Shown: one piece after another, positions 35,986 through 45,682 of the stretch
How positions within the stretch are numbered: position 1 is the first letter of the stretch
How the letters are laid out: the number at the start of each line of letters is the position of its first letter
Origin: Pseudomonas gessardii
GTDB lineage: Bacteria > Pseudomonadota > Gammaproteobacteria > Pseudomonadales > Pseudomonadaceae
DNA length: 64,000 nt
Direction: 5' to 3'
Assembly (NCBI RefSeq): GCF_001983165.1
Contig: NZ_MNPU01000002.1
Location: forward strand, 62,001-126,000
Made by a program: the position numbers and the translations under genes
The notes under the pieces: generated by a model
The model's database searches: none
The model's input: the letters and a program-made list of their open reading frames with translations, nothing else
What the model was told of the DNA's origin: nothing

Positions 35986-36888
35986 TCAGCCTTTGTGACG
36001 GTTGAAGAATTTGCGCGCGCCGGCCAGCAGGGCAATCACACCAATTACCAGAAACTTCTTCGCCGCCAGCAGGAAGATGCCGATCTTGGCGAACAGCCCG
36101 GCCTTGCCGGCGATCCCGCCTGCGACCAGTGCGGCCAGGCCGTAGGACGCCAGCTTGTCGGTGCCCGGGTTGTAGTCAGTGTAGAGGTTGCCATCGGTGA
36201 AGTTGGTGAAGGCCAGGACCTTGGGCAGTTCCTGCTTGATGGTGGGCAGGTCGGCCATGGCGGCGACAGCATTGAGTTCCAGCACGCCCTCGCGGCCCAG
36301 CACGCGGATGCTGTAGTTGAGGGTGTTCTGTTCGGCGTCGTCGGCTTTCAGTTCACGGGCCCAGTACATCTTGTGGGACTGCTGGTCGTAGTGCGGTGGT
36401 TCGGCCCAGCCCAGCAGGTGCAGGCCGGCGTAGCCCTGTTTCTGGCGTTCCTGGTTGTCCTCGGCATCGTCTTCCTGCATCTGCTTGAGCAGTTCGGCGT
36501 AGTCGATTTTGGCCGCGTCTTCGTCGGAAATATGCCCGTCGTCCTTGTAGCTGACAATCACGCCCCAGCCGCGTGCCGACAGTGGGCTGACGGCCTTGGG
36601 CACGATCATGCCCAGGGTGCTGAAGCCCGGCGGGTTGCCCCAGCCGTCGGTGAGCAGGCGTTCGCTGTCCTTGGGGTCAAGGTAGTAGAACTCGTCGTTG
36701 AGCTTGAGCGTGGCGATACCGCCGGGCAGGGTGATGGTGCCGGTTTGCTGTTTGAGGGAGGCGAGGAAGTGTTCGGCGGTTTCGGCGGGGGCGCTGGTTT
36801 CGACCGGCGCCGGGGCGGTGCTGGCATGGACCGGCGCGACAGGCAGGCTCAAGACGGCAGCCGCCACCAGTAGGCGGAGGTAGTTCAT
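35986..36888 (-). CDS. DUF2167 family membrane protein
   Basis: 300 residues. The signal peptide is LLVAAAVLSLPVAPVHA. A periplasmic domain (about 35-230) carries DUF2167 features (ITLPGGIATLKLNDEFYYL, PLSARGWGVIVSYKDDGHI, YAGLHLLGWAEPPHYD). Two C-terminal hydrophobic segments follow ([19 protein letters not shown] and FLVIGVIALLAGARKFF). The function of the family is unknown. The gene stands alone, convergent with the 4.5S RNA gene. The start follows AGGACTACC. Confidence 0.85.
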   Translation of the reverse strand: MNYLRLLVAAAVLSLPVAPVHASTAPAPVETSAPAETAEHFLASLKQQTGTITLPGGIATLKLNDEFYYLDPKDSERLLTDGWGNPPGFSTLGMIVPKAVSPLSARGWGVIVSYKDDGHISDEDAAKIDYAELLKQMQEDDAEDNQERQKQGYAGLHLLGWAEPPHYDQQSHKMYWARELKADDAEQNTLNYSIRVLGREGVLELNAVAAMADLPTIKQELPKVLAFTNFTDGNLYTDYNPGTDKLASYGLAALVAGGIAGKAGLFAKIGIFLLAAKKFLVIGVIALLAGARKFFNRHKG

Positions 36889-37070
36889 GGTAGTCCTTTA
36901 CATTTTGAAATAATTGCGCAAAAGGATACCGAATCCACCTGGGCCGCGCGACCATGTTGACAAAAGGCGTGGCCCAGCGCCTGCCAAAAGAGGGGCTGTC
37001 CGGTTGGATCATGTCTGGAGGCAAAGGGCAGGCAACATCAGCGGCCTGCTCTTTTTATGTCGTGCGAGCT
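36889..37070. other. Intergenic region between DUF2167 gene and XRE gene, with hairpin
   Basis: No gene is supported. The region must contain the promoter of the minus-strand DUF2167 gene. It also holds a stem (37023-37055) with a T-run on the plus strand. Confidence 0.4.
37023..37055 (+). terminator. Hairpin-plus-T-tract downstream of the XRE gene
   Basis: AAAGGGCAGGC - loop - GCCTGCTCTTTTT. The strong T-tract is on the plus strand, whereas the nearest gene ending here (XRE, 16 bases away) is on the minus strand, where only a short T-run follows. It is either a bidirectional terminator or the end of an unrecognised plus-strand transcript. Confidence 0.55.
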
Positions 37071-37385
37071 CTAAGGCTTGGACAAGGCCTGGTCTACCGC
37101 CGCTATCAGCTTTCCCAGATCCTTCGGGGTGGCTTTATGAATGACACCGAACAGATAAGCGCGCTGTTCTTCCTCATCGCCCAGATCGGCAAAAAAGACT
37201 TTCAGCTTCACTCCCAGGGCCTCTGCAAACAAGAAGAGAGCGTCAACGCTGGGTGTATAGGTGCCGGTTTCGAAGCGGCTGATGGTTTTAGGGTCAAAAC
37301 CGGTTTTCTCACCTAGTTCAGCCTGAGTAAGCCCCGCTACCTTTCGGTAGCGTCTGATGGCTGGACCCAAACTTGAAATTTGCAT
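37071..37385 (-). CDS. XRE-family helix-turn-helix regulator
   Basis: 104 residues. The cro/C1-type HTH occupies about 8-62 (AIRRYRKVAGLTQAELGEKT, FDPKTISRFETGTYTPS). The C-terminus is a short helical tail with DEEEQRAYLFGVIHKATPKD. The DNA-binding part is complete. It resembles the antitoxin-like regulators of type II modules, but the only upstream partner is a possible 40-residue gene. No target is visible. Confidence 0.8.
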   Translation of the reverse strand: MQISSLGPAIRRYRKVAGLTQAELGEKTGFDPKTISRFETGTYTPSVDALFLFAEALGVKLKVFFADLGDEEEQRAYLFGVIHKATPKDLGKLIAAVDQALSKP

Positions 37386-37432
37386 CGCTCAATTCCCATT
37401 TAGAATCAAGAACTTAACGATAAATATTGGCA

Positions 37433-37555
37433 TTAGGCAACGGCACGCACCATCACCTTTTCTTGCAAAGTGTGATGTAATTCGTAGAATCGGCGTTTAG
37501 GACAAGTATTTGACGGGCTTGTTTCACAGGGCAGCTTTATGAAACAGGAAATCAT
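37433..37555 (-). CDS. Possible 40-residue protein upstream of the XRE gene
   Basis: MISCFIKLPCETSPSN begins 7 bases after a strong ribosome site (GAGGAG, 37562-37567 on the minus strand). It ends with KVMVRAVA, 47 bases before the XRE start in the same orientation. It is short, cysteine-containing and not recognised. It could be a real small gene, a leader peptide or the remnant of a toxin. The ribosome site is the main support. Confidence 0.35.
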   Translation of the reverse strand: MISCFIKLPCETSPSNTCPKRRFYELHHTLQEKVMVRAVA

Positions 37556-37842
37556 CGCTTTCTCCTCACTTTCATAAAGGTGACCGCTGAAAGTTGCTTG
37601 GCCGCAGCGCCAGGGGCGCTCTAGCACGGCCCTGCAGCACCCGTCTTTCGTACCAGACGCTCGAATTAAAGCCTAGTTGATCTTCGTCGAACCGAAGGTC
37701 AGGTGCTGGGTAAAACCTGGTTTGCCCGCTGAATGGGGCCAGCCAGCCGATTGACGGTTTACCCGTCTGGAAATACCCCTCTACCTGCCGGATCTACCCG
37801 ATCCCGGGCCGGTAGATCGAATGCTGTCCATGGAGCTTTAAA
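37556..37842. other. Intergenic region upstream of the Aer-like receptor gene
   Basis: No gene is seen. It includes CCGGATCTACCCGATCCCGGGCC-like GC-rich short palindromes near 37787-37815, just before the GTG start of the chemoreceptor. Confidence 0.35.
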
Positions 37843-39408
37843 GTGCGCGTCAATTTGCCGGTCACCACAGTTGAACAGACTTTCGGGGAGCAGCAACGGC
37901 TCATTTCCGCGACGGACATCAATAGCCATATTACCTACTGCAACGCCGAGTTTGCGGCCATGAGTGGCTTCACCCAGGCCGAACTGATCGGCAGTACCCA
38001 CAACCTGGTACGCCACCCGGACATGCCGCCTGCGGTGTTTGAACTGATGTGGCGCTACCTCAAGGCCGGCCACAGCTGGATGGGCGTGGTCAAGAATCGC
38101 TGCAAGAATGGCAACTTCTATTGGGTCAGCGCCTATGTCACGCCGATCCTCGAAAAGGGCCGCTTGGTGGGCTACGAGTCGGTGCGGGTCAAGCCGACGC
38201 GCGAGCAGGTGCGGCGTGCCGAAGCGCTCTACGCACGCTTGCGTGCCGGGCGCTCGGCGGTGTCGCTGCCACAGCGCCTGGGCCAGCTCGGCAATGCCCT
38301 GGCCGTGCCCGCCCTGGCGGCGCTGGTCGCTGGTGGCGCGGTGCAATGGCTGCCCACCGGCTGGGCGCAGGCATCGGCCGCGCTGCTGTTTCTCGGCCTG
38401 GGGGCCTGGGCACACCGGCGTCTGGGGCAGCAGCTCAAGCAGATTGTCGAGCACACGCCCAACACCTTTTCCGACCCCATCAGCGCCATGACCTACAGCG
38501 ATGCACTGGGCCCGGCGGCGCAGCTGGAAATGATCCTGATCAGCGAGGAGGCGCGCTTGAAAACCGCCCTCACGCGGCTCAGCGACCTGGCCACGCAGAT
38601 GGCCGAGGCGGCGACCGATTCCAGTGTGTTGTCGGGCAAGACCGAGTCGGCGCTGCTGGAGCAGCGCGCCGAGACCGATATGACCGCCGCCGCCATGACC
38701 GAAATGGCCGCGTCCATCGCCGAAGTGGCGACGCATGTGCAGCAGACCGCCAGCGAAGCCCGCACCGCCAATGACCTGGCCGGGCACGGCAGCCAGGTGG
38801 TCGGCAGCACCCGCGAGGCGATCCAGTTGCTGGCGAGCACCGTCACCCAGATCAACCAGGCGGTGGGCCATCTGGCCGGCCAGACCCAGGAAATCCGCGT
38901 GGCCGCGAGCATGATCCAGGCCATCGCCGACCAGACCAACCTGCTGGCCCTCAACGCCGCTATCGAAGCGGCGCGGGCCGGCGAGCAGGGTCGCGGCTTT
39001 GCCGTGGTGGCCGATGAAGTGCGGGCACTGGCGGGCAAGACCCGTGAGTCCACCGAGCAGATCCAGGGCATTATCCAGAGTCTGCGCGCAGGCGCCGACG
39101 AAGCGGTGAACATTGCCAGCACCGGCATTCACGAGGCCGAGCAGGGCGTGCAACAGGTATTGCAGGCGCAACAGGCACTGCTGGGCATTCGCCAGGCGGT
39201 GGAGCGCATTACCGGCATGAGCCAGCAAATGGCTGCTGCCTCACAGGAACAATCCCACGTCGCAGAGGATGTTTCACAACAGATCAATAACGTCGCGGCC
39301 ACGGTACAAAAGACAGCGGGCAATGCCAACGCTGCAGTTACCCGGGGCCGGGAACTTGAAAGCATCTCTTCCGGGTTGCGTGCCCTGGTCGAGCGGTTCA
39401 ACCGCTAG
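37843..39408 (+). CDS. Aer-type PAS-containing methyl-accepting chemotaxis protein
   Basis: 521 residues, GTG start. The cytoplasmic N-terminal PAS domain (about 18-120; [17 protein letters not shown] and [13 protein letters not shown] are typical of FAD-binding Aer) precedes two closely spaced membrane segments at about 150-190 ([31 protein letters not shown]). HAMP-like and signalling regions follow, with the MCP hairpin tip [20 protein letters not shown]. It should mediate energy or oxygen taxis. It is followed 18 bases later by a PAS-GGDEF-EAL gene. Confidence 0.93.
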   Translation: MRVNLPVTTVEQTFGEQQRLISATDINSHITYCNAEFAAMSGFTQAELIGSTHNLVRHPDMPPAVFELMWRYLKAGHSWMGVVKNRCKNGNFYWVSAYVTPILEKGRLVGYESVRVKPTREQVRRAEALYARLRAGRSAVSLPQRLGQLGNALAVPALAALVAGGAVQWLPTGWAQASAALLFLGLGAWAHRRLGQQLKQIVEHTPNTFSDPISAMTYSDALGPAAQLEMILISEEARLKTALTRLSDLATQMAEAATDSSVLSGKTESALLEQRAETDMTAAAMTEMAASIAEVATHVQQTASEARTANDLAGHGSQVVGSTREAIQLLASTVTQINQAVGHLAGQTQEIRVAASMIQAIADQTNLLALNAAIEAARAGEQGRGFAVVADEVRALAGKTRESTEQIQGIIQSLRAGADEAVNIASTGIHEAEQGVQQVLQAQQALLGIRQAVERITGMSQQMAAASQEQSHVAEDVSQQINNVAATVQKTAGNANAAVTRGRELESISSGLRALVERFNR

Positions 39409-39426
39409 CCACCTAGAGCCTCATTC

Positions 39427-41118
39427 ATGGATGAGAAATACCGCAGGGCCGTGGATGCCGCCGCCATTTTCTCCGAGACCGACCTCACCGGCCGCATCAC
39501 CTACGTCAACGACCAATTCTGCGGCATGTCCGGCTACAGCCGCGACGAGTTGCTGGGGCGCAACCACCGGATCCTCAGCTCTGGGTTGCACCCTGCCGGG
39601 TTTTTCCAGGGCATGTGGCGCACCATCACCGAGGGCAAGGTCTGGCGCGGGGAAATCTGCAACCGCGCCAAGGATGGGTCGCTGTATTGGGTCGACAGCA
39701 CCATGGTGCCGCTGGTCGATGAGCGTACCGGCCAGGTGCAGAAGTACGTGTCGATTCGGTTTGATGTCAGCGAAAAGCGCCAGTTGCTGCAAACCCTGCA
39801 ATGGCGGGTCGGCCACGATGTACTGACCGGGCTGCCCAACCGCGCCTATCTTTCGGAATTGCTTGTGCAATCCCTGGAGTTTTCCCGCAGCGAGCACATC
39901 CCCCTGGCGGTGTGCATGCTCGACCTGGATGGCTTCAAGGCGGTCAATGACGGCTACGGCCATGCCTCCGGCGACTTGTTGCTGGTGGAGGTCGCCAGCC
40001 GCCTGCGGGACATCATCCGCGGCGAAGACGTGGTCGCCAGGCTGGCCGGTGACGAGTTTGTGCTGATCCTGCGCTACGTGCGCGATGCCGAGGAGTTGAA
40101 CCGCGCTTTGCGGCGCATCCTCACGGCCATTTCCGAGCCGTACTCGATCCTGGGGGCGCAGATCAACGTGTTTGCCAGCATTGGCGTCACGCTGTTCCCG
40201 TTGGATGACGAGGATGCCGACACCTTGCTGCGCCATGCCGACCAGGCGATGTATGTGGCCAAGCAAAGCGGCCGTAACCGCTACCAGCTGTTTGACGTGT
40301 CCCTGGAGCAGGAGGTCAAGGCTACCCACCAGACCGTGCAGCAGATTCGCCAGGCCCTGGCGGCGGGGGAGTTGTGCCTGCACTTCCACCCCAAGATCAA
40401 CCTGCGCCACGGCCAGGTCGTGGGGTTTGAGGCGTTGCTGCGCTGGCAGCACCCGATACGCGGGTTGGTGTCGCCCAAGGATTTCCTGTCGCTGATCGAG
40501 CAGACCGACCTGATCGTCGACGTCGGCGAATGGGTGATGGACCAGGTGCTGGCGCAGATACGCCAGTGGCAAGAGGCCGGGCATTGCTGGCCGGTCAGCG
40601 TGAACATCGCGGCGCGGCATTTCCAGCGCGCGGATTTTGTCGAGCGCCTGCAACAGCTGCTGGCCCAGCATCCCGATGTTGCGCCGCACATGCTTGACCT
40701 GGAGATCGCCGAATCGGTGGCCATCGATCATATCCAGCGCGTTACCGAGCACCTGGCGGCATGCCAGGCGCTGGGGGTGCGGTTCTCCCTGGATGATTTC
40801 GGCACCGGCTATTCGTCCCTCAGCTACCTCAAGCGCCTGCCGACCCAGACCATCAAGATCGACAAGTCGTTTGTGCGCGACATCCTGCATGACAAGGACG
40901 ACCTGGCGCTGACCCAGGCGGTGATCGGCCTGGCCCGGGCCTTTGGCCGCGAAGTGATCGCCGAGGGCCTGGAAACCCTGGAGCATGGCCAGTTGCTGCT
41001 GCGCATGGGGTGTGAAGTGGCCCAGGGTTATTATTTTGCCCAGCCCATGCCCGCCGCCGAGGTGCCGGCCTGGGCGGCGGGGTTCGATCTGCTCAACTAT
41101 GGCGTTGATGAAGATTGA
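39427..41118 (+). CDS. PAS-GGDEF-EAL protein with degenerate GGDEF and intact EAL
   Basis: 563 residues. The PAS domain (about 10-120) is similar to that of the upstream Aer-like protein. The GGDEF domain (about 130-285) has LDLDGFKAVNDGYGHASGD but the active site reads AGDEF. The EAL domain (about 300-550) has EALLRW, NIAARHF, LEIAES, DDFGTGYSS, IKIDKSFV and AEGLET, so the metal and catalytic residues look complete. A cyclic di-GMP phosphodiesterase is the likely activity, with the GGDEF part regulatory. Its last 22 bases overlap the convergent gene. Confidence 0.92.
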   Translation: MDEKYRRAVDAAAIFSETDLTGRITYVNDQFCGMSGYSRDELLGRNHRILSSGLHPAGFFQGMWRTITEGKVWRGEICNRAKDGSLYWVDSTMVPLVDERTGQVQKYVSIRFDVSEKRQLLQTLQWRVGHDVLTGLPNRAYLSELLVQSLEFSRSEHIPLAVCMLDLDGFKAVNDGYGHASGDLLLVEVASRLRDIIRGEDVVARLAGDEFVLILRYVRDAEELNRALRRILTAISEPYSILGAQINVFASIGVTLFPLDDEDADTLLRHADQAMYVAKQSGRNRYQLFDVSLEQEVKATHQTVQQIRQALAAGELCLHFHPKINLRHGQVVGFEALLRWQHPIRGLVSPKDFLSLIEQTDLIVDVGEWVMDQVLAQIRQWQEAGHCWPVSVNIAARHFQRADFVERLQQLLAQHPDVAPHMLDLEIAESVAIDHIQRVTEHLAACQALGVRFSLDDFGTGYSSLSYLKRLPTQTIKIDKSFVRDILHDKDDLALTQAVIGLARAFGREVIAEGLETLEHGQLLLRMGCEVAQGYYFAQPMPAAEVPAWAAGFDLLNYGVDED

Positions 41119-41864
41119 GGCTGGCGCCCACCGTTGCCGGTGTAGAGCTGGACGATGCCGTCGATTTCCCCTGACATCTTCATCCGCAGCAAGGTGCGCA
41201 AAATCCGCTGGACGGGCAGGGCCGGGTCGTTGCGCACATAGCAGCCCAGGCTTTGCTCTTCGACCACGGCCACCACGTGCAGGCGGCGGCCCAGCGGCAG
41301 TTGCTGGTTGAAGCGCTCCAGGGCCCACTCGTTGGTGACTGCGTACTTGAAACGCCCGGCCACCAGCTTTTGCAGCACTTGCGCTTCGCTGCGGGCATCG
41401 TCGCGCTTGAGTTGGCCCGTGGCGAAGAAGGGTTCAAGGGTCGGGTAGCTGTAGTTGAGCACGGTGCCGATATTCTGTGTCGACAGCTTGTCCACAATGA
41501 CCGACAGCGGCGGCACGTGGGCGCTGACCAGCACATTGCGCTGTACCAGCAACGGGATGCTCCACACATAATCGCCGGACAGGTCATTGAGCCACGCCTG
41601 TGCGACGTAGCAGCGCACGTCGACTTCGCCATTTTTCATGGCCGGGGCGATGCGGGCCCGGGCCAATACCTGGAACCGGGCCGGATGGCCGACCTGGGTC
41701 GCCAGGCTCAACATCAGGTCATACAAAATGCCCTGGGTCGGTTGGTCCCGCTCGATCTGCACCAGAGGCATGGCCCAGCTGTCGGAAATGGCGAAGCGCA
41801 ACGGCGCAGGCGCCGCCAGGCTCAGTGTGCTGATCATCCATAAAGCGCCCAGGACTACGCGCAT
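41097..41864 (-). CDS. Periplasmic solute-binding protein, SBP_bac_3 type
   Basis: 255 residues. Signal peptide MRVVLGALWMISTLSLAAPA, then a type 3 extracellular binding fold (FAISDSWAMPLVQIERDQ, GILYDLMLSLATQVGH, NGEVDVRCYVAQAW, KLVAGRFKYAVTNEWALE). No transporter genes are nearby. In Pseudomonas such orphan binding proteins often sit beside cyclic di-GMP genes and may act as sensors. It is convergent with and overlaps the GGDEF-EAL gene by 22 bases. Confidence 0.85.
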   Translation of the reverse strand: MRVVLGALWMISTLSLAAPAPLRFAISDSWAMPLVQIERDQPTQGILYDLMLSLATQVGHPARFQVLARARIAPAMKNGEVDVRCYVAQAWLNDLSGDYVWSIPLLVQRNVLVSAHVPPLSVIVDKLSTQNIGTVLNYSYPTLEPFFATGQLKRDDARSEAQVLQKLVAGRFKYAVTNEWALERFNQQLPLGRRLHVVAVVEEQSLGCYVRNDPALPVQRILRTLLRMKMSGEIDGIVQLYTGNGGRQPQSSSTP

Positions 41865-41997
41865 AAACTCTCCGGGATCCGCCCTGGTACGGGCGTGCTA
41901 AGACAGCTTAGTCAGATTAGGCGAGCGTGCCGGATGCAATTTCCCCCCTGCTCCGCTAGCATTACCGGCTTCCGCTTCCCAGTTGCGACGGTTTTCG

Positions 41998-44052
41998 ATG
42001 AGTTATCAGGTTCTTGCACGTAAATGGCGCCCGCGCTCGTTCCGCGAAATGGTCGGCCAGACCCATGTGCTCAAGGCTCTGATCAATGCCTTGGACAGCC
42101 AACGGCTGCACCACGCCTACCTGTTCACCGGCACGCGCGGGGTGGGCAAGACCACCATTGCACGGATCATTGCCAAGTGCCTGAACTGCGAGACCGGCAT
42201 CACCTCCACGCCCTGCGGCACCTGCTCGGTGTGCCGGGAGATCGACGAGGGGCGCTTTGTCGACCTGATCGAGATCGACGCCGCGAGCCGCACCAAGGTC
42301 GAGGACACCCGCGAACTGCTGGACAACGTGCAGTACGCCCCCAGCCGTGGCCGCTTCAAGGTCTACCTGATCGACGAAGTGCACATGCTCTCCAGCCACT
42401 CCTTCAACGCGCTGTTGAAGACCTTGGAGGAGCCGCCGCCCTACGTCAAATTCATCCTGGCCACCACCGACCCGCAGAAACTTCCTGCAACGATTTTGTC
42501 GCGATGCCTGCAGTTCTCCCTCAAGAACATGACCCCCGAGCGGGTGGTCGAGCACTTGACCCATGTGTTGGGTGTGGAGAACGTGCCGTTTGAAGATGAC
42601 GCGCTGTGGTTGCTCGGCCGCGCCGCCGATGGCTCGATGCGTGACGCCATGAGCCTGACCGACCAGGCGATAGCCTTCGGCGAAGGCAAGGTGATGGCCG
42701 CCGACGTGCGCGCCATGCTCGGCACCCTCGATCACGGCCAAGTGTTTGACGTGCTGCATGCGCTGATCGAAGGCGACGCCAAGGCGCTGCTCGAAGCCGT
42801 ACGCCATTTGTCGGAACAGGGCCCGGACTGGAATGGCGTGCTCTCGGAAATTCTCAACGTGCTGCACCGCGTCGCCATCGCCCAGGCACTGCCTGAAGGG
42901 GTCGATAACGGCCACGGCGACCGCGATCGCGTGTTGGCCCTGGCCCAGGCGCTGCCGGCCGAAGATGTGCAGTTCTACTACCAGATGGGCCTGATCGGGC
43001 GCCGCGACCTGCCGTTGGCGCCAGACCCGCGCGGCGGTTTTGAAATGGTCATGCTGCGCATGCTGGCATTCCGCCCCGCAGACACCGCCGATGCGCCGAG
43101 ACAGCCGCTAAAGCCAGTGGGGATCAGCCAAGCCACAGTTGATTCCGCCAAACCAGTGGCTGGCGCGGCCGTCGTCGCGCCAGTGATCGCGCCGCAACCT
43201 GTGGCCGTCGCTCCAGCCCCGGTTGCGGTTGAGCCTGTGGCGCCTGTGGCGGCGCCGGAGCCGGTTGTCGAGCCTGCGCCCGCGCCCGTGGTCGATCTGC
43301 CCTGGAACGAGCCGGTAGAGGTCGTGGCCGAGCAGGCACCTGCCGTCGAGCCCGTACTGGAAACCACCGGCGAGCAGCCTGAGCTTACGCCGATGCCGAC
43401 GCCGACTCCCGACAGCGTGGTGCCGGACGCGCCGGAATGGGTCTCGGCTCCCGTGCCTGAACCGACCATCGCCGAGGTGGACGCCGCCACGCCGGGCATC
43501 GACCTGGACGATGATGAGCCGCCGCTGGATGAAGACTACATTGAGCCGGACATGGATTCGGCCTACAGCTACCTGGACGACCTGGCCAGCGAGCACGCCG
43601 CTGAGCCGGCGCCCGAGCCGGAGGCGGAACCTGCCGCCATGCCGGCCACCGGCCTGGCCCTGCAATGGCTGGAGCTGTTCCCGAAACTGCCGATCTCCGG
43701 CATGACCGGCAGCATCGCCGCCAACTGCACGCTGATTGCGGTCGAGGGCGATCACTGGCTGTTGCACCTGGACCCGGCCCACAGTGCCCTGTTCAACGCG
43801 ACCCAGCAGCGCCGGCTCAACGACGCCCTGAACCAGTTCCACGAGCGCACCTTGACGGTGACCATCGAGCTGATCAAGCCCGAACAGGAAACCCCGGCCC
43901 AGGCTGCCACCCGTCGCCGGCTCAACCGCCAGCGCGAGGCCGAGGCGTCGATCCAGGCCGATCCGCTGATCCAGCAGATGATGGAGCAGTTTGGCGCGGT
44001 GGTGCGACACGATACTATTGAACCTGTCGAAGCCCAGGTTGCAGCAGGCTGA
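41998..44052 (+). CDS. dnaX: DNA polymerase III subunits gamma and tau
   Basis: 684 residues. The AAA+ clamp-loader domain (about 1-240) has Walker A GTRGVGKTTIA, the zinc cysteines of CLNCETGITSTPCGTCSVC, and DEVHMLSSHSFNALLKTLEE. The collar reaches to about 365. A long Val/Ala/Pro-rich acidic linker (about 380-545) precedes the C-terminal tau domain (ALQWLELFPKLPISGMTG) that binds the polymerase and DnaB. It is the first gene of the usual dnaX-ybaB-recR cluster. No frameshift slippery sequence was evident. Confidence 0.97.
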   Translation: MSYQVLARKWRPRSFREMVGQTHVLKALINALDSQRLHHAYLFTGTRGVGKTTIARIIAKCLNCETGITSTPCGTCSVCREIDEGRFVDLIEIDAASRTKVEDTRELLDNVQYAPSRGRFKVYLIDEVHMLSSHSFNALLKTLEEPPPYVKFILATTDPQKLPATILSRCLQFSLKNMTPERVVEHLTHVLGVENVPFEDDALWLLGRAADGSMRDAMSLTDQAIAFGEGKVMAADVRAMLGTLDHGQVFDVLHALIEGDAKALLEAVRHLSEQGPDWNGVLSEILNVLHRVAIAQALPEGVDNGHGDRDRVLALAQALPAEDVQFYYQMGLIGRRDLPLAPDPRGGFEMVMLRMLAFRPADTADAPRQPLKPVGISQATVDSAKPVAGAAVVAPVIAPQPVAVAPAPVAVEPVAPVAAPEPVVEPAPAPVVDLPWNEPVEVVAEQAPAVEPVLETTGEQPELTPMPTPTPDSVVPDAPEWVSAPVPEPTIAEVDAATPGIDLDDDEPPLDEDYIEPDMDSAYSYLDDLASEHAAEPAPEPEAEPAAMPATGLALQWLELFPKLPISGMTGSIAANCTLIAVEGDHWLLHLDPAHSALFNATQQRRLNDALNQFHERTLTVTIELIKPEQETPAQAATRRRLNRQREAEASIQADPLIQQMMEQFGAVVRHDTIEPVEAQVAAG

Positions 44053-44118
44053 TAATTGCAGGCGCCGTGCCCCAAGGCACGGCGCCGTATTGATCCACGT
44101 ACTTTTGAGGTGATTCCC

Positions 44119-44457
44119 ATGATGAAAGGTGGCATGGCCGGCCTGATGAAGCAGGCGCAGCAGATGCAGGAAAAGATGGCCAAGATGCAGGAAGAGCTGG
44201 CCAACGCCGAAGTCACCGGTAAAGCCGGTGGCGATATGGTCAGCGTGGTGATGACCGGTCGTCACGACATCAAGCGTGTGAGCATCGACCCAAGCGTATT
44301 GCCGGGCGTTGGCGAAGACGACCTGGAAATGCTCGAAGCCCTGTTCGCCGCGGCCGTCAACGACGCCGTGCGCAAGATCGAAGCCAACAGCCAGGACAAA
44401 ATGTCCGGCGTGACCGCGGGCATGCAACTGCCGCCGGGCATGAAGCTGCCGTTCTGA
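44119..44457 (+). CDS. ybaB: YbaB/EbfC nucleoid-associated protein
   Basis: 112 residues: [20 protein letters not shown], then [16 protein letters not shown] and [17 protein letters not shown] at the end. It is a small dimeric DNA-binding protein usually next to dnaX and recR. GAGGTG precedes the ATG. The gene ends at a strong terminator, and an oxidoreductase gene separates it from recR here. Confidence 0.95.
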   Translation: MMKGGMAGLMKQAQQMQEKMAKMQEELANAEVTGKAGGDMVSVVMTGRHDIKRVSIDPSVLPGVGEDDLEMLEALFAAAVNDAVRKIEANSQDKMSGVTAGMQLPPGMKLPF

Positions 44458-44478
44458 TCGGCTAGCGCGACACTGACA

Positions 44479-44505
44479 ATGCCAGGCCTAGCGCCTGGCA
44501 TTTTT
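44479..44505 (+). terminator. ybaB terminator
   Basis: AATGCCAGGC-CTA-GCGCCTGGCATTTTT, a strong stem with a T-run 22 bases after the ybaB stop. Confidence 0.93.
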
Positions 44506-44598
44506 GTGTGTGTCGGGCACAATCGAACGTTAGCCTTGCAACAGCTGTCTGCACCCTATACCGCTGAATTCAATCACCGATATAAAGGAGCCTTGCTG

Positions 44599-45624
44599 AT
44601 GACCCAAGCCATGACCCTTAACCAGCGCATCGTCCTGGTCTCCCGCCCGCAAGGCGCGCCCGTGCCGGAGAACTTTCGCCTGGAGCGCGTGGCGCTGCCA
44701 GACCTGGAGGACGGCCAGGTCCTGCTCAAGACCCTGTTCCTGTCCCTGGACCCCTACATGCGTGGGCGCATGAGTGATGCGCCGTCCTACGCCGCGCCGG
44801 TAGCAATCGGCGAGGTAATGACCGGCGGCGCTGTCAGCCGTATCGAACAGTCGCGCAACCCCGAATTCGAGGTGGGCGACCTAGTGGTTGGCGCCACCGG
44901 CTGGCAAAGCCATAGCATCAGCGATGGGCGCAACCTGATGCCGGTGCCCAAGGGCCTGCCGAGCTCGTCCATGGCCCTTGGCGTGCTGGGCATGCCCGGC
45001 ATGACGGCCTACATGGGCCTGATGGATATCGGCCAACCCAAGGCCGGGGAAACCCTGGTGGTCGCGGCAGCCTCGGGCGCGGTGGGCTCGGTGGTCGGCC
45101 AGGTGGCCAAGCTCAAGGGCTTGCGGGTGGTCGGCATCGCGGGCGGTGCAGACAAGTGCCGCTATGTGGTGGAGGAGCTGGGTTTTGATGCGTGCATCGA
45201 CCATAAAAGCGCGGACTTTGCCGATGAACTGGCCCAGGCCTGTTCCAGCGGGGTGGACATCTATTATGAAAACGTCGGCGGCAAGGTCTTCGACGCCGTA
45301 CTGCCTCTGCTCAATCCCAAGGCGCGGATCCCCCTGTGTGGCCTGATTGCCGGCTACAACGCCCATGAGGCCCCCAGCGGCCCCGATCGGCTGCCGGCGC
45401 TGCAACGCACCTTGTTGACCAAGCGCGTGCGCATCCAGGGCTTTATCGTGTTCGACGACTATGGCGACCGCCACCCGGAATTTATCAGCGCCATGGCGCC
45501 CTGGGTGCGTGACGGCAAGGTCAAGTTCCGCGAAGACGTGGTCGACGGCCTGGAGCAGGCACCCGAGGCTTTTATCGGGCTGTTGGAAGGGCGCAACTTC
45601 GGCAAGTTGGTCGTGCGTATTTGA
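44599..45624 (+). CDS. NADP-dependent oxidoreductase, zinc-independent MDR family (CurA-like)
   Basis: 341 residues. The GroES-like N-terminal domain has [11 protein letters not shown]. The nucleotide-binding domain has [21 protein letters not shown] and [20 protein letters not shown], and [10 protein letters not shown]-type signature [17 protein letters not shown]. This matches leukotriene B4 12-hydroxydehydrogenase/curcumin reductase relatives that reduce a,b-unsaturated carbonyls with NADPH. AAGGAG lies eight bases before the ATG. It is inserted between ybaB and recR; its physiological substrate is unknown. Confidence 0.92.
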   Translation: MTQAMTLNQRIVLVSRPQGAPVPENFRLERVALPDLEDGQVLLKTLFLSLDPYMRGRMSDAPSYAAPVAIGEVMTGGAVSRIEQSRNPEFEVGDLVVGATGWQSHSISDGRNLMPVPKGLPSSSMALGVLGMPGMTAYMGLMDIGQPKAGETLVVAAASGAVGSVVGQVAKLKGLRVVGIAGGADKCRYVVEELGFDACIDHKSADFADELAQACSSGVDIYYENVGGKVFDAVLPLLNPKARIPLCGLIAGYNAHEAPSGPDRLPALQRTLLTKRVRIQGFIVFDDYGDRHPEFISAMAPWVRDGKVKFREDVVDGLEQAPEAFIGLLEGRNFGKLVVRI

Positions 45625-45682
45625 CGCTTATCCGAGGCGCGGGTATAAACCGCGTCTCGTTGTTTTGTCGGACCTTTGCCCC

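Noticed and set aside
36900-37056. Rsm-type small RNA ahead of the XRE gene
   Set aside because: Only three GGA motifs and no match to RsmX/Y/Z structure; only the terminator-like stem was kept.
41998-44052. Programmed frameshift in dnaX
   Set aside because: No A6-type slippery sequence with a following stem was found at the expected region, so gamma may arise differently or not at all.
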